64,000 nucleotides of DNA. It comes from Asaia prunellae JCM 25354 (GTDB taxonomy: Bacteria > Pseudomonadota > Alphaproteobacteria > Acetobacterales > Acetobacteraceae). The translations under genes and the position numbers were made by a program. Each line of letters begins with the position of its first letter. Within the stretch, counting starts at the first letter, position 1. The notes under the pieces are model-generated. The model was not told the origin of the DNA. It did no database searches and saw only the letters and a list, made by a program, of their open reading frames with translations. This document shows, in pieces, positions 30,208-39,734 of this stretch. Where the stretch lies: contig NZ_BAJV01000016.1 of NCBI RefSeq assembly GCF_000613885.1, positions 1 through 64,000 on the forward strand, in the 5' to 3' direction.

Positions 30208-31203
30208 ATGCAAATCGGTATTGTTGGCCTTGGCCGTATGGGTGGCAACATTGCAGTGCGTCTGACCCGTCACGGTCATGACGTCGTGCTGTTCGACCGC
30301 ACACCTGAAGTTGTGTCCAAGACATTCGACCGTGCCGAAAAAGGCCGTGCGATCGCTGCAAACTCCGTTTCCGATCTGGTCAGCAAGCTCTCTGCAGAGC
30401 GCAAGATCGTCTGGGTCATGCTGCCAGCCGGTGAGATCACCGAAGCCTGTGTGCAGGAACTCCGTGGCCTGCTCGGCAAGGACGACATCGTGATCGACGG
30501 CGGCAACAGCTACTACAAGGATGATGTGCGTCGCGCCCATGAGCTGATGGAGAAGGGCATTCACTACATCGATGTTGGCACGTCGGGTGGCGTCTGGGGC
30601 CTCGATCGCGGCTATTGCATGATGTACGGCGGCACAAAGGACTCGGCCGATCATATCGACCCGATCCTGAAGGCGCTGGCGCCGGGCAAGGGCGACGTCG
30701 TGCGCACCATCGGTCGCGACCGCGAAGGTCTCGATCCCCGCGCCGAAGAAGGCTATCTGCATTGTGGTCCGGCCGGTTCGGGTCACTTCGTCAAGATGGT
30801 TCATAACGGCATCGAGTACGGCATGATGCAGGCCTTCGCCGAAGGCTTTGACGTCATGAAGTCGAAGAACTCGCCGGTTCTGCAGGAAGACCAGCGCTTC
30901 GACCTGAACATGGCTGATATCGCTGAAGTCTGGCGTCGTGGCAGCGTGGTTTCGTCCTGGCTGCTCGATCTGACAGCTGATGCGCTCGCCAAGAACGAAT
31001 CCCTCTCCGAGTTCTCGGGTGAGGTGGCTGACTCGGGTGAAGGTCGCTGGACGATCGAAGCCGCCATTGAGGAGTCAGTGCCGGTGCCGGTCATGACGGC
31101 CTCGCTCTTCACCCGTTTCCGCTCGCGCAGCGGCAACAACTATGCAGAGAAGATTCTCTCTGCAATGCGCTTTGGCTTCGGTGGACACGTCGAGAAGAAG
31201 TGA
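30208..31203 (+). CDS. gnd: 6-phosphogluconate dehydrogenase, decarboxylating (short form)
   Basis: Gnd converts 6-phosphogluconate to ribulose-5-P and CO2. The 331-residue length marks the short YqeC/GndA-type class. The Rossmann motif GIVGLGRMG is followed at the end of beta-2 by LFDRT; the Asp there favours NAD over NADP, which is my inference. The substrate motif GTSGGVWG and the catalytic region [19 protein letters not shown] are present. The ribosome binding site is CAGGAG. It is flanked by terminators on both sides, so it is probably a single-gene transcript. Confidence 0.95.
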   Translation: MQIGIVGLGRMGGNIAVRLTRHGHDVVLFDRTPEVVSKTFDRAEKGRAIAANSVSDLVSKLSAERKIVWVMLPAGEITEACVQELRGLLGKDDIVIDGGNSYYKDDVRRAHELMEKGIHYIDVGTSGGVWGLDRGYCMMYGGTKDSADHIDPILKALAPGKGDVVRTIGRDREGLDPRAEEGYLHCGPAGSGHFVKMVHNGIEYGMMQAFAEGFDVMKSKNSPVLQEDQRFDLNMADIAEVWRRGSVVSSWLLDLTADALAKNESLSEFSGEVADSGEGRWTIEAAIEESVPVPVMTASLFTRFRSRSGNNYAEKILSAMRFGFGGHVEKK

Positions 31204-31210
31204 TGTTTCG

Positions 31211-31244
31211 GGCCGGGACCATATCTGGTCCCGGCCTTTTTTTT
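31211..31244 (+). terminator. Terminator after gnd
   Basis: GGCCGGGACC and GGTCCCGGCC form a perfect 10-bp stem with loop ATATCT, followed by eight T. It lies between gnd and zwf, and it supports a zwf start well downstream. Confidence 0.95.
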
Positions 31245-31337
31245 CCTCGTTACACTCTTGGCCTGAATGTCAGCGGGAGCATACGAGCTCCTGCTTGCAT
31301 TCCGGCTTTCAGTTTATCGACTAAAAAGGTTTGGCAT

Positions 31338-32885
31338 ATGGTCGAGGTTTCCGCTTCAGCTCGTGCGGCATTGTCCAATTCAGAAGTATCGCGCGGCGTA
31401 CGCCCAGCGCCTCCGGGCTCCATGGTCATTTTCGGCGGTGGCGGTGATCTGACGAAACGCCTTCTGGTTCCGGCCATCTACAATCTGGACGCTGCCGGTC
31501 TGTTGAGCGAGGATTTTTCTATCGTCGTGGTGGACTGGGCTGAGATGACCACCGAGGGGTTGCTGGAGCAGCTCAAAAGCGCACTTGATGATTTTGTGAG
31601 CAAGCGCGGCACAAGCGCTACGTTGTTGAGACAGGACGTCTGGGACCGACTCTCGAAAAGCATCACTTACCTGCGCGGCTCCTTTGAAGAGATTTCAACT
31701 TTCGAGGCACTGAAGGAAAAGATCGGCGATCGTTCAGCAGTTTTCTACCTCGCCGTTGCCGCACGTTTCTTCGGGCCTATCGTTGATCTTCTTGGTGAGT
31801 CCGGTCTGGCCGAGCAGACAGATACTGTTTCGCGCCGCGTGATCATTGAAAAGCCGTTTGGCGCGGATCTGGAATCGGCAAAGGCGCTCAACGCCCGCCT
31901 GCAGCGTTCTCTCGATGAAAACCAGATTTACCGTATCGATCATTATCTCGGGAAAGAGACGGTCCAGAACATTCTTGCCCTGCGGTTTTCAAACGGTTTT
32001 TTCGAGCCTCTGTGGAACCGTCAGAATATAGATCATGTGCAGATCACGGCAGCTGAAACCGTCGGTGTTGAACGCCGCGGACGTTTCTATGAGAGCACCG
32101 GGGCCATTCGCGACATGGTACCCAACCACCTGATGCAGCTGCTGTCGATGGTGGCCATGGAGGCACCGACCTCTTTTGATGCAGAAGCCGTGCGTGACGA
32201 AAAGGCCAAGGTACTCAGCGCCATTCAGCCTATCGATCTTTCGCAGGTTGTACGCGGACAATATGTCAGCGGTTCTTTTGGTGTGGGAGATGACGCTGAG
32301 GCCCTGCGTGGGTACCGCGAGGAACCCGATGTCGGCATGGGCAGCCAGACCGAAACCTATGTGGCCATGAAGCTGCGTATCGACAACTGGCGCTGGGCTG
32401 GCGTTCCTTTCTATCTGCGTACCGGCAAGCGTCTTCGCCGCCGAAAGACGGAAATCGCCATTCATTTCAAGCAGGCGCCTTTTGCCCTGTTCCGTGATAC
32501 GCCAGTAGACAAGCTGACCCCCAATATCATGGTGCTGCATATCCAGCCGACTGAGGGCGTGACCATGCAGTTCTCTGCCAAGGTGCCGGGGCCTTCGGTA
32601 CGTCTGGGCGGTGTCCGCATGAAGTTCGACTATTCCGACTGGTTCAGCGAAGGGCCCAGCACGGGTTATGAGACGCTGATCTATGATTGCCTCATTGGCG
32701 ATCAGACACTCTTCCAGCGTGCCGATACGATCGAGGAAGGCTGGCGTATCGTTGAACCTGCCTTTACGCAGAATATCGCTGAAAAATCACCTCTGTGCTT
32801 CTATCCGGGAGGGCTCGACGGACCACGTGAAGCCGATGAGTTGCTGGCACGCAGCGGTCGTCGCTGGCTCGATCTGAACAATTGA
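31338..32885 (+). CDS. zwf: Glucose-6-phosphate 1-dehydrogenase
   Basis: Zwf oxidises glucose-6-P to 6-phosphogluconolactone, the entry step of the oxidative pentose phosphate pathway. The nucleotide site is [12 protein letters not shown] and the substrate motif [13 protein letters not shown] carries the catalytic His/Lys. I choose ATG 31338 (515 residues); the frame is open upstream but that part lies across the gnd terminator. It heads the tight operon zwf-HAD-pgl-rpiA-gntK. Confidence 0.95.
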   Translation: MVEVSASARAALSNSEVSRGVRPAPPGSMVIFGGGGDLTKRLLVPAIYNLDAAGLLSEDFSIVVVDWAEMTTEGLLEQLKSALDDFVSKRGTSATLLRQDVWDRLSKSITYLRGSFEEISTFEALKEKIGDRSAVFYLAVAARFFGPIVDLLGESGLAEQTDTVSRRVIIEKPFGADLESAKALNARLQRSLDENQIYRIDHYLGKETVQNILALRFSNGFFEPLWNRQNIDHVQITAAETVGVERRGRFYESTGAIRDMVPNHLMQLLSMVAMEAPTSFDAEAVRDEKAKVLSAIQPIDLSQVVRGQYVSGSFGVGDDAEALRGYREEPDVGMGSQTETYVAMKLRIDNWRWAGVPFYLRTGKRLRRRKTEIAIHFKQAPFALFRDTPVDKLTPNIMVLHIQPTEGVTMQFSAKVPGPSVRLGGVRMKFDYSDWFSEGPSTGYETLIYDCLIGDQTLFQRADTIEEGWRIVEPAFTQNIAEKSPLCFYPGGLDGPREADELLARSGRRWLDLNN

Positions 32886-32913
32886 TGCTCTGCCCAGACA
32901 GGATAGTAAAACC

Positions 32914-33777
32914 ATGACACATGATCTGGATGCCGTTCACGCGGCCTTGCCGCCTATGGCATCCACCATTCGTATGGTTGTTTCCGATATCGACGGAACC
33001 CTGATCGGACCGGACAAGAATATCACGGAATCGACCTTCCGGGTTGCGAAACAGCTACGTGAGGCAGGTATCACGCTCTGTCTTGTAAGTGCGCGTTCGG
33101 CAGAGGGAATTCTGCGCTATCATCGCGAGCTCTCGCTTGATACGCCTTTCGGTGCGCTGAATGGCGGATTGATCGTCGGCCCGGATGATGAGATTCTTTC
33201 TTCGCTTTCACTGTCGGTTTCGAGCGTCGAAGCTGCCTGCGACACGCTCTCGGTGCATCATGTTGATACCTGGCTCTTTCGCGGCCATGAATGGCTCATT
33301 CATGATCCCGGCACCTATTATGTGGATCATGAACGTCGCGTTGTAGGGATCGAGCCGGTGGTAGTCCCGGATTTCAAGCCCTATCGTGAAGGCGTTGGCA
33401 AGATCGTGGCAGCAAGCAGCAACTTTGCGCTGTTGCAGCGCATGGAGGTGGAGATCGGAGCGATGCTTGAAGGGCAGGCCAGTGCTCATCGCTCGGCAGA
33501 TTACTATCTAGATATTACCCACAAGGATGCGAACAAGGGGTTCGCAGCGCGGGCGCTGGCCGATCGTCTGGGTATTCCCATGAGTGAGGTTGCCTGCATC
33601 GGAGACATGTCCAATGATGTGCCGATGCTGCGCATTGCCGGGCTTGGCATTGCGATGGGCAATGCAACCGAAGAAGTCCAGGCCCATGCCCATGTTACGA
33701 CAGGGCGAAATGACGCAGAGGGCTGGGCAGAGGCCATGCAGCGTTTTGTGTTGCCCAGAGCACCCCGCGCGGCCTGA
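32914..33777 (+). CDS. Cof-type HAD hydrolase
   Basis: This is a haloacid dehalogenase-fold phosphatase of the Cof/YidA group: motif I DIDGTL (nucleophile Asp), motif II LVSARS, motif III/IV GDMSNDVPML, and a C2-type cap between II and III. Such enzymes dephosphorylate sugar phosphates and related small molecules. Its place between zwf and pgl suggests removal of a sugar-phosphate or by-product of this pathway; the substrate is not determinable here. Length is 287 residues. Confidence 0.92.
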   Translation: MTHDLDAVHAALPPMASTIRMVVSDIDGTLIGPDKNITESTFRVAKQLREAGITLCLVSARSAEGILRYHRELSLDTPFGALNGGLIVGPDDEILSSLSLSVSSVEAACDTLSVHHVDTWLFRGHEWLIHDPGTYYVDHERRVVGIEPVVVPDFKPYREGVGKIVAASSNFALLQRMEVEIGAMLEGQASAHRSADYYLDITHKDANKGFAARALADRLGIPMSEVACIGDMSNDVPMLRIAGLGIAMGNATEEVQAHAHVTTGRNDAEGWAEAMQRFVLPRAPRAA

Positions 33778-33794
33778 TACAAAGGAACGAGAAA

Positions 33795-34544
33795 ATGAGT
33801 GGACATGATGTGACGTCAGCCCGGATGGTCATCCTGGATGATGGCGAGGCTGTCGCCCAGAAAATGGCACACTGGCTTCTGGATCAGGCGCTGGCCAAGA
33901 CTGACGGCTATTTCGTCGTGGCATTGTCTGGAGGGTCGACGCCCAAGCGTCTGTTCAAGATCATGGCAGAGCCTGAATACGCTGCCAGGTTCCCGTGGCG
34001 TCGTACCCAGATCTTCTTTGGCGATGACCGGCATGTGCCTTTTACCCATGACGACAGCAATTATCGCATGACCGATGAGCTCTTGCTCGAACATGTCGAT
34101 CTGCCGACAGAAAACGTACATCCTGTTCCGTCAGATGGTACGACTGAGCATGATGCTGCCCTGTATCAGAATGCCCTTCAGGATCTGTACGGCAGCCATC
34201 ATCTTGTTCCCGGCAAGCCGCTTTTCGATGTCGTCATGCTGGGTATGGGGCCGGATGGGCATACGGCATCACTCTTTCCGCGTCAGCCTATCCTGCAGGA
34301 GAAAACCAAATGGGTTGCAGCCTGCACACCGGACAACGCGCCTCATGATCGCGTTTCACTGACATATCAGGCGATTCACTCAAGCTGTAATGTGGTTTTT
34401 CTGATCGAGGGCGAGGGCAAGGCAGAGATGCTTGCCCGTGTCCGCAGCGGTGATGAATCGTTGCCTGCAGCGCATATCACCTCAGAAGGTGAGGTGGTTT
34501 TTCTGGTGGACAAGGCCGCAGCTGGAGCGCTCGAAAATGGCTGA
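33795..34544 (+). CDS. pgl: 6-phosphogluconolactonase
   Basis: This DevB/Pgl-type enzyme hydrolyses 6-phosphogluconolactone from Zwf. Motifs are VALSGGSTPKRLF near the N-terminus, FFGDDRHVP and GMGPDGHTASLFP. The 249-residue length is normal. AAAGGAACGAG precedes the ATG. The end overlaps the rpiA start by 8 nt. Confidence 0.95.
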   Translation: MSGHDVTSARMVILDDGEAVAQKMAHWLLDQALAKTDGYFVVALSGGSTPKRLFKIMAEPEYAARFPWRRTQIFFGDDRHVPFTHDDSNYRMTDELLLEHVDLPTENVHPVPSDGTTEHDAALYQNALQDLYGSHHLVPGKPLFDVVMLGMGPDGHTASLFPRQPILQEKTKWVAACTPDNAPHDRVSLTYQAIHSSCNVVFLIEGEGKAEMLARVRSGDESLPAAHITSEGEVVFLVDKAAAGALENG

Positions 34545-35252
34545 AATCATACAAGACGCCGCGTCTCGCGTGGCAGAGCTGAAGCGTGAAGCCGCAACCC
34601 ATGCTATTTCCTATATCGAGGATGGTATGGCGGTGGGGCTCGGTACGGGCAGTACGGCGAAATTCATGATCGATGCACTGGGTGAGCGCGTACGTCGTGA
34701 AGGGCTGAAAATCCGGGCTATTCCGACATCGGAGGCGAGCGCCGAACAGGCGCAGAGCCTCGATATTCCCATTACCAATTTTGCTGACGATCCCTATCTC
34801 GATGTTGCGATCGATGGTGCGGATGAAGTCCAGACCGGGTCTCTCTTTCTCATCAAGGGGCGTGGGGGGCTCTCTTGCGCGAGAAGATTGTTGCCGTATC
34901 AGCACGCAAATTCATTGTGATCGTTGATGAAAGCAAGATCGTGGCTGACCTCGGTACCCATATGCCTGTGCCTGTGGAAATCATTCCCTGGGGATGGGAA
35001 CGCGTCGAAAATCTCCTGAAAAAAACCGGTGCCAAGAGCTGTGTGCCGCGTCGCAACGGGGATGGTTCGCTCTATATGACGGATAATCACAACGTGATCA
35101 TCGATTGCGATTATGAGCGTATCGATGATCCGCGTGCGCTGGCCGATCGCATTATTTCCATCACTGGTGTCGTCGATCATGGGCTTTTCCTTGATATGAC
35201 AACCGAAGTGCTGGTTGCCGGTGCGTCAGGCCTTCAGAGGCTGAAGGCATGA
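34537..35252 (+). CDS. rpiA: Ribose-5-phosphate isomerase A, frameshifted
   Basis: RpiA interconverts ribose-5-P and ribulose-5-P. Motifs are GLGTGSTAKFMIDAL, AIDGADEV, KGRGG and the C-terminal GVVDHGLFL. The frame breaks in the G6 run at 34864-34869; adding one G gives GRGGALLREKIVAVSARKF. This is a classic homopolymer miscount. The repaired protein is about 238 residues. It overlaps both neighbours (8 nt with pgl, ATGA with gntK), so it is firmly in the operon. Confidence 0.92.
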
Positions 35253-35772
35253 CGGGGTTTGGCGTAAAGGCCGGTTCCGGTCTCTTTGTCGTGATGGGTG
35301 TCTCGGGTTGTGGCAAGACAACCGTGGCCCAGGGGCTTGCCAATCATTTCGGGTATCCCTTTCAGGAAGGGGATGACCTCCATCCGGCTGCGAATGTCGC
35401 CAAGATGCATAGCGGCATTCCCCTGAATGATGCTGACCGGGCGCCCTGGCTGCAGATCTGCCATGAATGGCTCAGAATGCACGTAGAAACAGGGGGGGTC
35501 CTCACCTGTTCCGCCTAAAGCGCAAGTATCGCGATACGCTGCGCAACGGGCTGGATATTACGTTCGTCTATCTTGAGACGAGCGAGAAAACGATTGCAGA
35601 ACGTCTGAAGCTCCGGATTGGCCATTTCATGCCGCCCAGTCTTCTCCCGAGTCAGCTCGCCACTCTGGAGCCGCCGGGAAAGGATGAGAATGTCATCACT
35701 GTGGATAGTGCAGGCACGCCCGATATTGTAATGGCCAAGCTGCTGGCGTCATTGAAGTCCCGCGCAGTCTGA
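35249..35772 (+). CDS. gntK: Gluconokinase, frameshifted
   Basis: GntK phosphorylates gluconate to 6-phosphogluconate, feeding the products of membrane gluconate oxidation into the pentose phosphate pathway. It has P-loop GVSGCGKTTVAQGL, EGDDLHPAANVAKM and GHFMPPSLLPSQLATLE. The frame breaks near 35514: TCC GCC TAA becomes TCC GCC CTA AAG (SALKRKYRDTLR) when one C is added. The repaired length is about 174 residues, normal for the family. The start overlaps rpiA (ATGA). It is the last gene of the operon. Confidence 0.92.
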
Positions 35773-35773
35773 G

Positions 35774-35791
35774 ATCCAGAGCGGTCTGGAT
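35774..35791 (+). terminator. Hairpin after gntK
   Basis: ATCCAGA and TCTGGAT form a 7-bp stem with loop GCGG directly after the gntK stop. It lacks a proper T-run and is a weak candidate for the end of the zwf operon. Confidence 0.4.
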
Positions 35792-36027
35792 TGGTCTGTC
35801 GAAAGTCGATGGATCGATCCAAAGGGCAGGGAGGAGTATTCTGTCCCACGCCATTAACAGCTTATGCACAAGATGATCCGCAGAGTTGTTCCCTGAATCT
35901 GGGGATAAGTCTTTTGTGCAGGGATGCTTCCTGATCCATGTATCTGCACCTCACGCCTTATCCGTTGGACTTCATGGTACAGCTTCTCCATGGTCCTGTT
36001 TTGCCTCAGCAGAAACGGAAGCAGAAA

Positions 36028-36936
36028 ATGATTGAGGAAAGACCCAGGCTCAAGATCATCCGCCTGAGCGGTATCGCCGCATTAGGCGTTGTCATGATTG
36101 GTCTTGGCGGTTGCAAACACAGACATTCCCTGCCAGGTCAAAGCGAGGCTGATTACGACTCTGCTTCGCCGCCCCCCCCTCCCATGGCGGTTGTGGTTCC
36201 TGCTTCAATGGGGCGGTCTTTCCTGCGCAAAGCGGGACAGGGGTCCATCGCCTATGACCATAGTATTTCGCTGACAGTTCCAACCGGGAAGGTTGGCGAC
36301 CATCTGGCGCATCTGCGGGACTACTGCCTTGCAACGGCCGGCTGTGAGCTCGCTTCAGCCTCGGAAGATACTGATGACAGTGATCGGGGCGCAACACGAC
36401 GCTATGCGCGGCTCTCAGCGCGCCTGCCTCATGACAAGGTTGAAGCCTTTCTTGCGGTAGCCGCAGCACCACTGGCAGGAGAGGTCGCCAGTAAGGTGGT
36501 AACCCGGCAATTCCGTACCAATGAGCGCGATCTCCACAACGATATTGTCGATGTTGACAGACGTCTTGCTCAGATGACGGCGTATCGGGACCGTCTCGAA
36601 GCTCTGGAGACGCAGAGTGCGGGCAAGACGGATGATCTGATCAAGGTGGCGAAAGAACTCTCCGAGGCTCAGTCGGCGCTGGAGGGGGCTGCAAAAGAAA
36701 AGAAGGATCTTTCACGTCAGGTCGATACGGAAGAGGTCAATGTTACTTACGAAAGCGCAGTTGAAACCCTCGGTCCGTTACGGCGCAGCTGGAAAGAAAG
36801 CGGAGCTCTGTTCAGCGAGACCATTGCGGATGTGTGGGCTTTCCTGATCCAGGCAGTGGTCTGGGCACCGCTTGTCATACTCGGAATGCTTGTCGTCAGA
36901 CGCGCCATTCGTCGGGGGTGGTTCAGCAGGGGATAG
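36028..36936 (+). CDS. DUF4349-type lipoprotein
   Basis: The N-terminus (RLSGIAALGVVMIGLGGC) is a lipoprotein signal with Cys29. A Pro-rich linker, a periplasmic domain (SISLTVPTGKVGDHLAHL), a coiled coil (DLHNDIVDVDRRLAQMTAYRDRL) and a C-terminal membrane helix (VWAPLVILGMLVVRRAIRRGW) follow. This is the DUF4349 layout; function is unknown. ATG 36028 is chosen because the upstream in-frame codons do not fit a signal. Length is 302 residues. Confidence 0.85.
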   Translation: MIEERPRLKIIRLSGIAALGVVMIGLGGCKHRHSLPGQSEADYDSASPPPPPMAVVVPASMGRSFLRKAGQGSIAYDHSISLTVPTGKVGDHLAHLRDYCLATAGCELASASEDTDDSDRGATRRYARLSARLPHDKVEAFLAVAAAPLAGEVASKVVTRQFRTNERDLHNDIVDVDRRLAQMTAYRDRLEALETQSAGKTDDLIKVAKELSEAQSALEGAAKEKKDLSRQVDTEEVNVTYESAVETLGPLRRSWKESGALFSETIADVWAFLIQAVVWAPLVILGMLVVRRAIRRGWFSRG

Positions 36937-37042
36937 CTCTGTTTCACTCAGGGAATTGTGACGGGGCGAACCCTTGCCGCCTTTGCGCGTCAGAGTCGAT
37001 ATCAGAGGATGAATTTTCTGTAATCGTAGTGAGGTCGACCCG

Positions 37043-38539
37043 TTGCAATTGTCCAGGCATCAAGGCGAGAAGCTCTATGGCAATAAAACCCATAGCAGAC
37101 CTATCGAGACGGATATTCCTGCCAGGCTGGATCGTCTGCCCTGGTCGCGGTTTCACATGCTCATCGTTGTGGCGCTCGGTATTACATGGATACTCGACGG
37201 GCTCGAAGTCACGGTAATAGGTTCACTTGCTCCCTCGTTGCAGCGCGGTGATACGCTTGGGCTTTCCGCTGACGGCATCGGTTTTGCTTCTTCGACCTAT
37301 GTTGCAGGGGCCGTACTTGGTGCCCTGATCTTTGGCTGGATGACTGATCAGCTCGGTCGCAAACAGATCTTCTTTCTGACCCTTGCTCTCTACGTTGTTG
37401 GTGTGAGCGCTTCTGCCTTTTCATGGAACCTGACGAGCTTCGCCATCGCGCGCTTTGTAACGGGCATGGGTATTGGCGGGGAATATTCAGCCATAAACTC
37501 GGCTATCGATGAACTCGTACCTGCCCGTTTACGGGGGCGTGTTGATGTTATGGTCAATGGTACATTCTGGGCAGGAGCCGCTTTTGGTGCGCTCGGTTCT
37601 GTCTGGCTGCTGAATTCGGCGATCATACCGGTCTGGCTGGCCTGGCGCGTAGCCTTTGCGCTGGGGGCGCTTCTCGGTGTGGCTGTCCTGTTCCTTCGCA
37701 GCTTTGTTCCCGAAAGCCCCCGATGGCTCATGACCCATCGTCGCGTCAAGGAAGCGGATGCAATTGTCAGTCACGTCGAATCGCACTGTACAGAGCCTTC
37801 AGGTGGCTGGGAGAGCCCTTTACCCAAAGTGCTTATCTACCCCGCTGGTGTCTTCAGTCCGACTGACATGATCAAAATTATGGTGCAGCGTTATCGAACA
37901 CGCTCTCTCTACGTCCTTGTTCTGATGATTTCCCAAGCTTTTCTTTATAATGCTGTATTCTTTACCTATGGAATGGTTCTGACAAAATACCATGGTGTTC
38001 CACCCACAGAAGTTGGCTGGTATATTCTTCCTCTGGCTGTTGGCAATCTGTGCGGCCCATTGGTTCTGGCTCGCTGGTTCGATACCTGGGGGCGCCGACG
38101 TATGATCGGGCTGAGCTATGCCATTTCAGGCATACTCATGATTGCAGTTGCCTACGCCATGGGTACTCATGCTTTGACGGCCGCTACCCAGACGCTATCC
38201 TGGTGCGGGATCTTCTTTTTTGCGTCGGCGGCCGCCTCATCCGCCTATCTGACGGCGAGCGAACTGTTCCCGCTCGAAATGCGCGCCTTTGCGATCGCCG
38301 TTTTTTATGCTGTCGGCACTCTTTTCGGTGGGGTTGCGGCACCAGTCATCTTTGGTCATCTGATCGGGACAGGCCGGTTGTCATTGCTTGTCATGGGCTA
38401 TGTTGTCGCCGCGATCCTGATGCTTGTGGCCAGTATGGTCGCGTGGATCTGGGGGGTGGATGCCGAAAACCGATCGCTGGAGGAAGTCGCGCCCCCTCTA
38501 TCGGAATATTATGCCAAAGAGGAGGGGCGCGTTATCTGA
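37043..38539 (+). CDS. MFS transporter (sugar/organic acid type)
   Basis: This major-facilitator protein has about 12 membrane helices. Motif A after TM2 is GWMTDQLGRKQIFF, and RFVTGMGIGGEYSAINSAIDELVP and PESPRWLM are typical of the SP/AAHS-like groups that carry sugars, polyols or aromatic acids. The likely start is TTG 37043 with GAGG 9 nt upstream; there is no in-frame ATG before the first membrane helix. A lost base near the start cannot be excluded. The substrate is unknown. Confidence 0.88.
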   Translation: MQLSRHQGEKLYGNKTHSRPIETDIPARLDRLPWSRFHMLIVVALGITWILDGLEVTVIGSLAPSLQRGDTLGLSADGIGFASSTYVAGAVLGALIFGWMTDQLGRKQIFFLTLALYVVGVSASAFSWNLTSFAIARFVTGMGIGGEYSAINSAIDELVPARLRGRVDVMVNGTFWAGAAFGALGSVWLLNSAIIPVWLAWRVAFALGALLGVAVLFLRSFVPESPRWLMTHRRVKEADAIVSHVESHCTEPSGGWESPLPKVLIYPAGVFSPTDMIKIMVQRYRTRSLYVLVLMISQAFLYNAVFFTYGMVLTKYHGVPPTEVGWYILPLAVGNLCGPLVLARWFDTWGRRRMIGLSYAISGILMIAVAYAMGTHALTAATQTLSWCGIFFFASAAASSAYLTASELFPLEMRAFAIAVFYAVGTLFGGVAAPVIFGHLIGTGRLSLLVMGYVVAAILMLVASMVAWIWGVDAENRSLEEVAPPLSEYYAKEEGRVI

Positions 38540-38563
38540 TGTTATGCGTCCCGGAAGTCGATT

Positions 38564-38944
38564 TCAGATCTGGTACAGTTCGAGCGGCAAACCGTCAGGG
38601 TCAGAGAAAAAAGTGAAGAGTTTCCCTGTATAGGGGTCGGTTCTGACAGGTTCGCAGACAATACCGCTCTGCTCAAGATGAGCAACGGCTTCCTGCATAT
38701 GTTCCACGCTGAACGCCAGATGTCGAAGTCCTGCCGCTTCCGGCTGCGTGGGGCGTGTCGGAGGCGTCGGGAAAGAGAAAAGCTCAATCTGCATATCCCC
38801 GACGGCGATATCGCACTTCCAGGATTGTCTCTGGGCACGCCAGACTTCCCGAACAATGCGGAAGCCAAGGATCTCCGTATAGAACGCACGCGATTTCTGA
38901 TAATCCGATGCGATGATCGCAATATGATGGACGCAATTGAACAT
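38564..38944 (-). CDS. VOC-family protein, YaeR/GloA2-like
   Basis: This 126-residue vicinal-oxygen-chelate protein reads like E. coli YaeR throughout: VHHIAIIASDYQKSRAFYTEILGF, QIELFSFP, GLRHLAFSV and FSDPDGLPLELYQ. The His/Glu metal residues are present. YaeR is a glyoxalase I-like protein of uncertain activity. The start at 38944 (MFNCVHH) fits the family. It lies 10 nt downstream of trmJ and probably shares the cysS-trmJ transcript. Confidence 0.9.
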   Translation of the reverse strand: MFNCVHHIAIIASDYQKSRAFYTEILGFRIVREVWRAQRQSWKCDIAVGDMQIELFSFPTPPTRPTQPEAAGLRHLAFSVEHMQEAVAHLEQSGIVCEPVRTDPYTGKLFTFFSDPDGLPLELYQI

Positions 38945-38954
38945 CGTCTGTGAC

Positions 38955-39734
38955 CTATTTCTGACGGGCTTTGCGGCCATTGGATAATTCGGTGACAACA
39001 CCGTGCATGGTGCGTAACTCCTGCTCGGTCACTTCACCACGCTGAAAGAGATGGCGCAGATTGCGTACCATGCCGGGTCGTTTTTGCTCATTACGGAGAA
39101 AACCGCACTCGTCGAGATCCCGGGTCAGATGTCCGAGAAAATTCTCGAGTTCGCCCTTCGTCGCGACATGGGTTTCGTTGGTCATGAGCGTTCGCGGGGG
39201 GGTGGTCTCGCTTGCCATCCACCACTCATAAGCCATGATCAGGACGGCCTGAGCCAGATTGAGTGACATGAAATCGGGGTTAAGGGGATAACGTATCAGT
39301 ACATCGGCGCGGGCCATGTCCTCGTTATCAAGCCCGGCACGCTCAGGGCCGAAAAGCAGTCCGGCCTTCAGCCCGCGATCAGCAATGGCCCGCAGTTCCG
39401 AGGCCGCCCCACGTGCTGTCATGACAGTTTTTACGATATGACGCGGCCGGGGGCAGGTGGCCATGACATGGTGCAGATCGGCAACGGCCTCATCGACTGT
39501 GTCGAAAACCTGTGCAGCATCAAGAATACGATCGGCGCCAGATGAGGCATACCAGGCACGCTCCTGCGGCCAGCCATCGCGTGGCGCGACGAGACGCATA
39601 TGGAACAAGCCACCATTGGCCATGGCGCGTGCAGTGGTGCCGATGTTCTCAGCCAGCTGCGGGCGCACAAGAATAACCACCGGGCTGAATTCCCCGATCG
39701 GTCCGATATCGGCGCCGCCGTCTCGCCCGGTCAT
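38955..39734 (-). CDS. trmJ: tRNA (cytidine/uridine-2'-O-)-methyltransferase TrmJ
   Basis: This SPOUT-class methyltransferase modifies position 32 of tRNA. The N-terminal VILVRPQLAENIGTTARAMAN, the knot motif LLFGPERAGLDNEDM and SLNLAQAVLIMAYE are characteristic. I choose ATG 39734 because it overlaps the cysS stop as ATGA; an in-frame ATG lies 12 nt upstream. Length is 259 residues. A C-terminal helical extension matches TrmJ rather than TrmL. Confidence 0.93.
   Translation of the reverse strand: MTGRDGGADIGPIGEFSPVVILVRPQLAENIGTTARAMANGGLFHMRLVAPRDGWPQERAWYASSGADRILDAAQVFDTVDEAVADLHHVMATCPRPRHIVKTVMTARGAASELRAIADRGLKAGLLFGPERAGLDNEDMARADVLIRYPLNPDFMSLNLAQAVLIMAYEWWMASETTPPRTLMTNETHVATKGELENFLGHLTRDLDECGFLRNEQKRPGMVRNLRHLFQRGEVTEQELRTMHGVVTELSNGRKARQK

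Noticed and set aside
35810-35821. Palindrome TGGATCGATCCA after gntK as an operator
   Set aside because: It is short, built of common GATC elements, lies in a 3' region, and has no second copy nearby.
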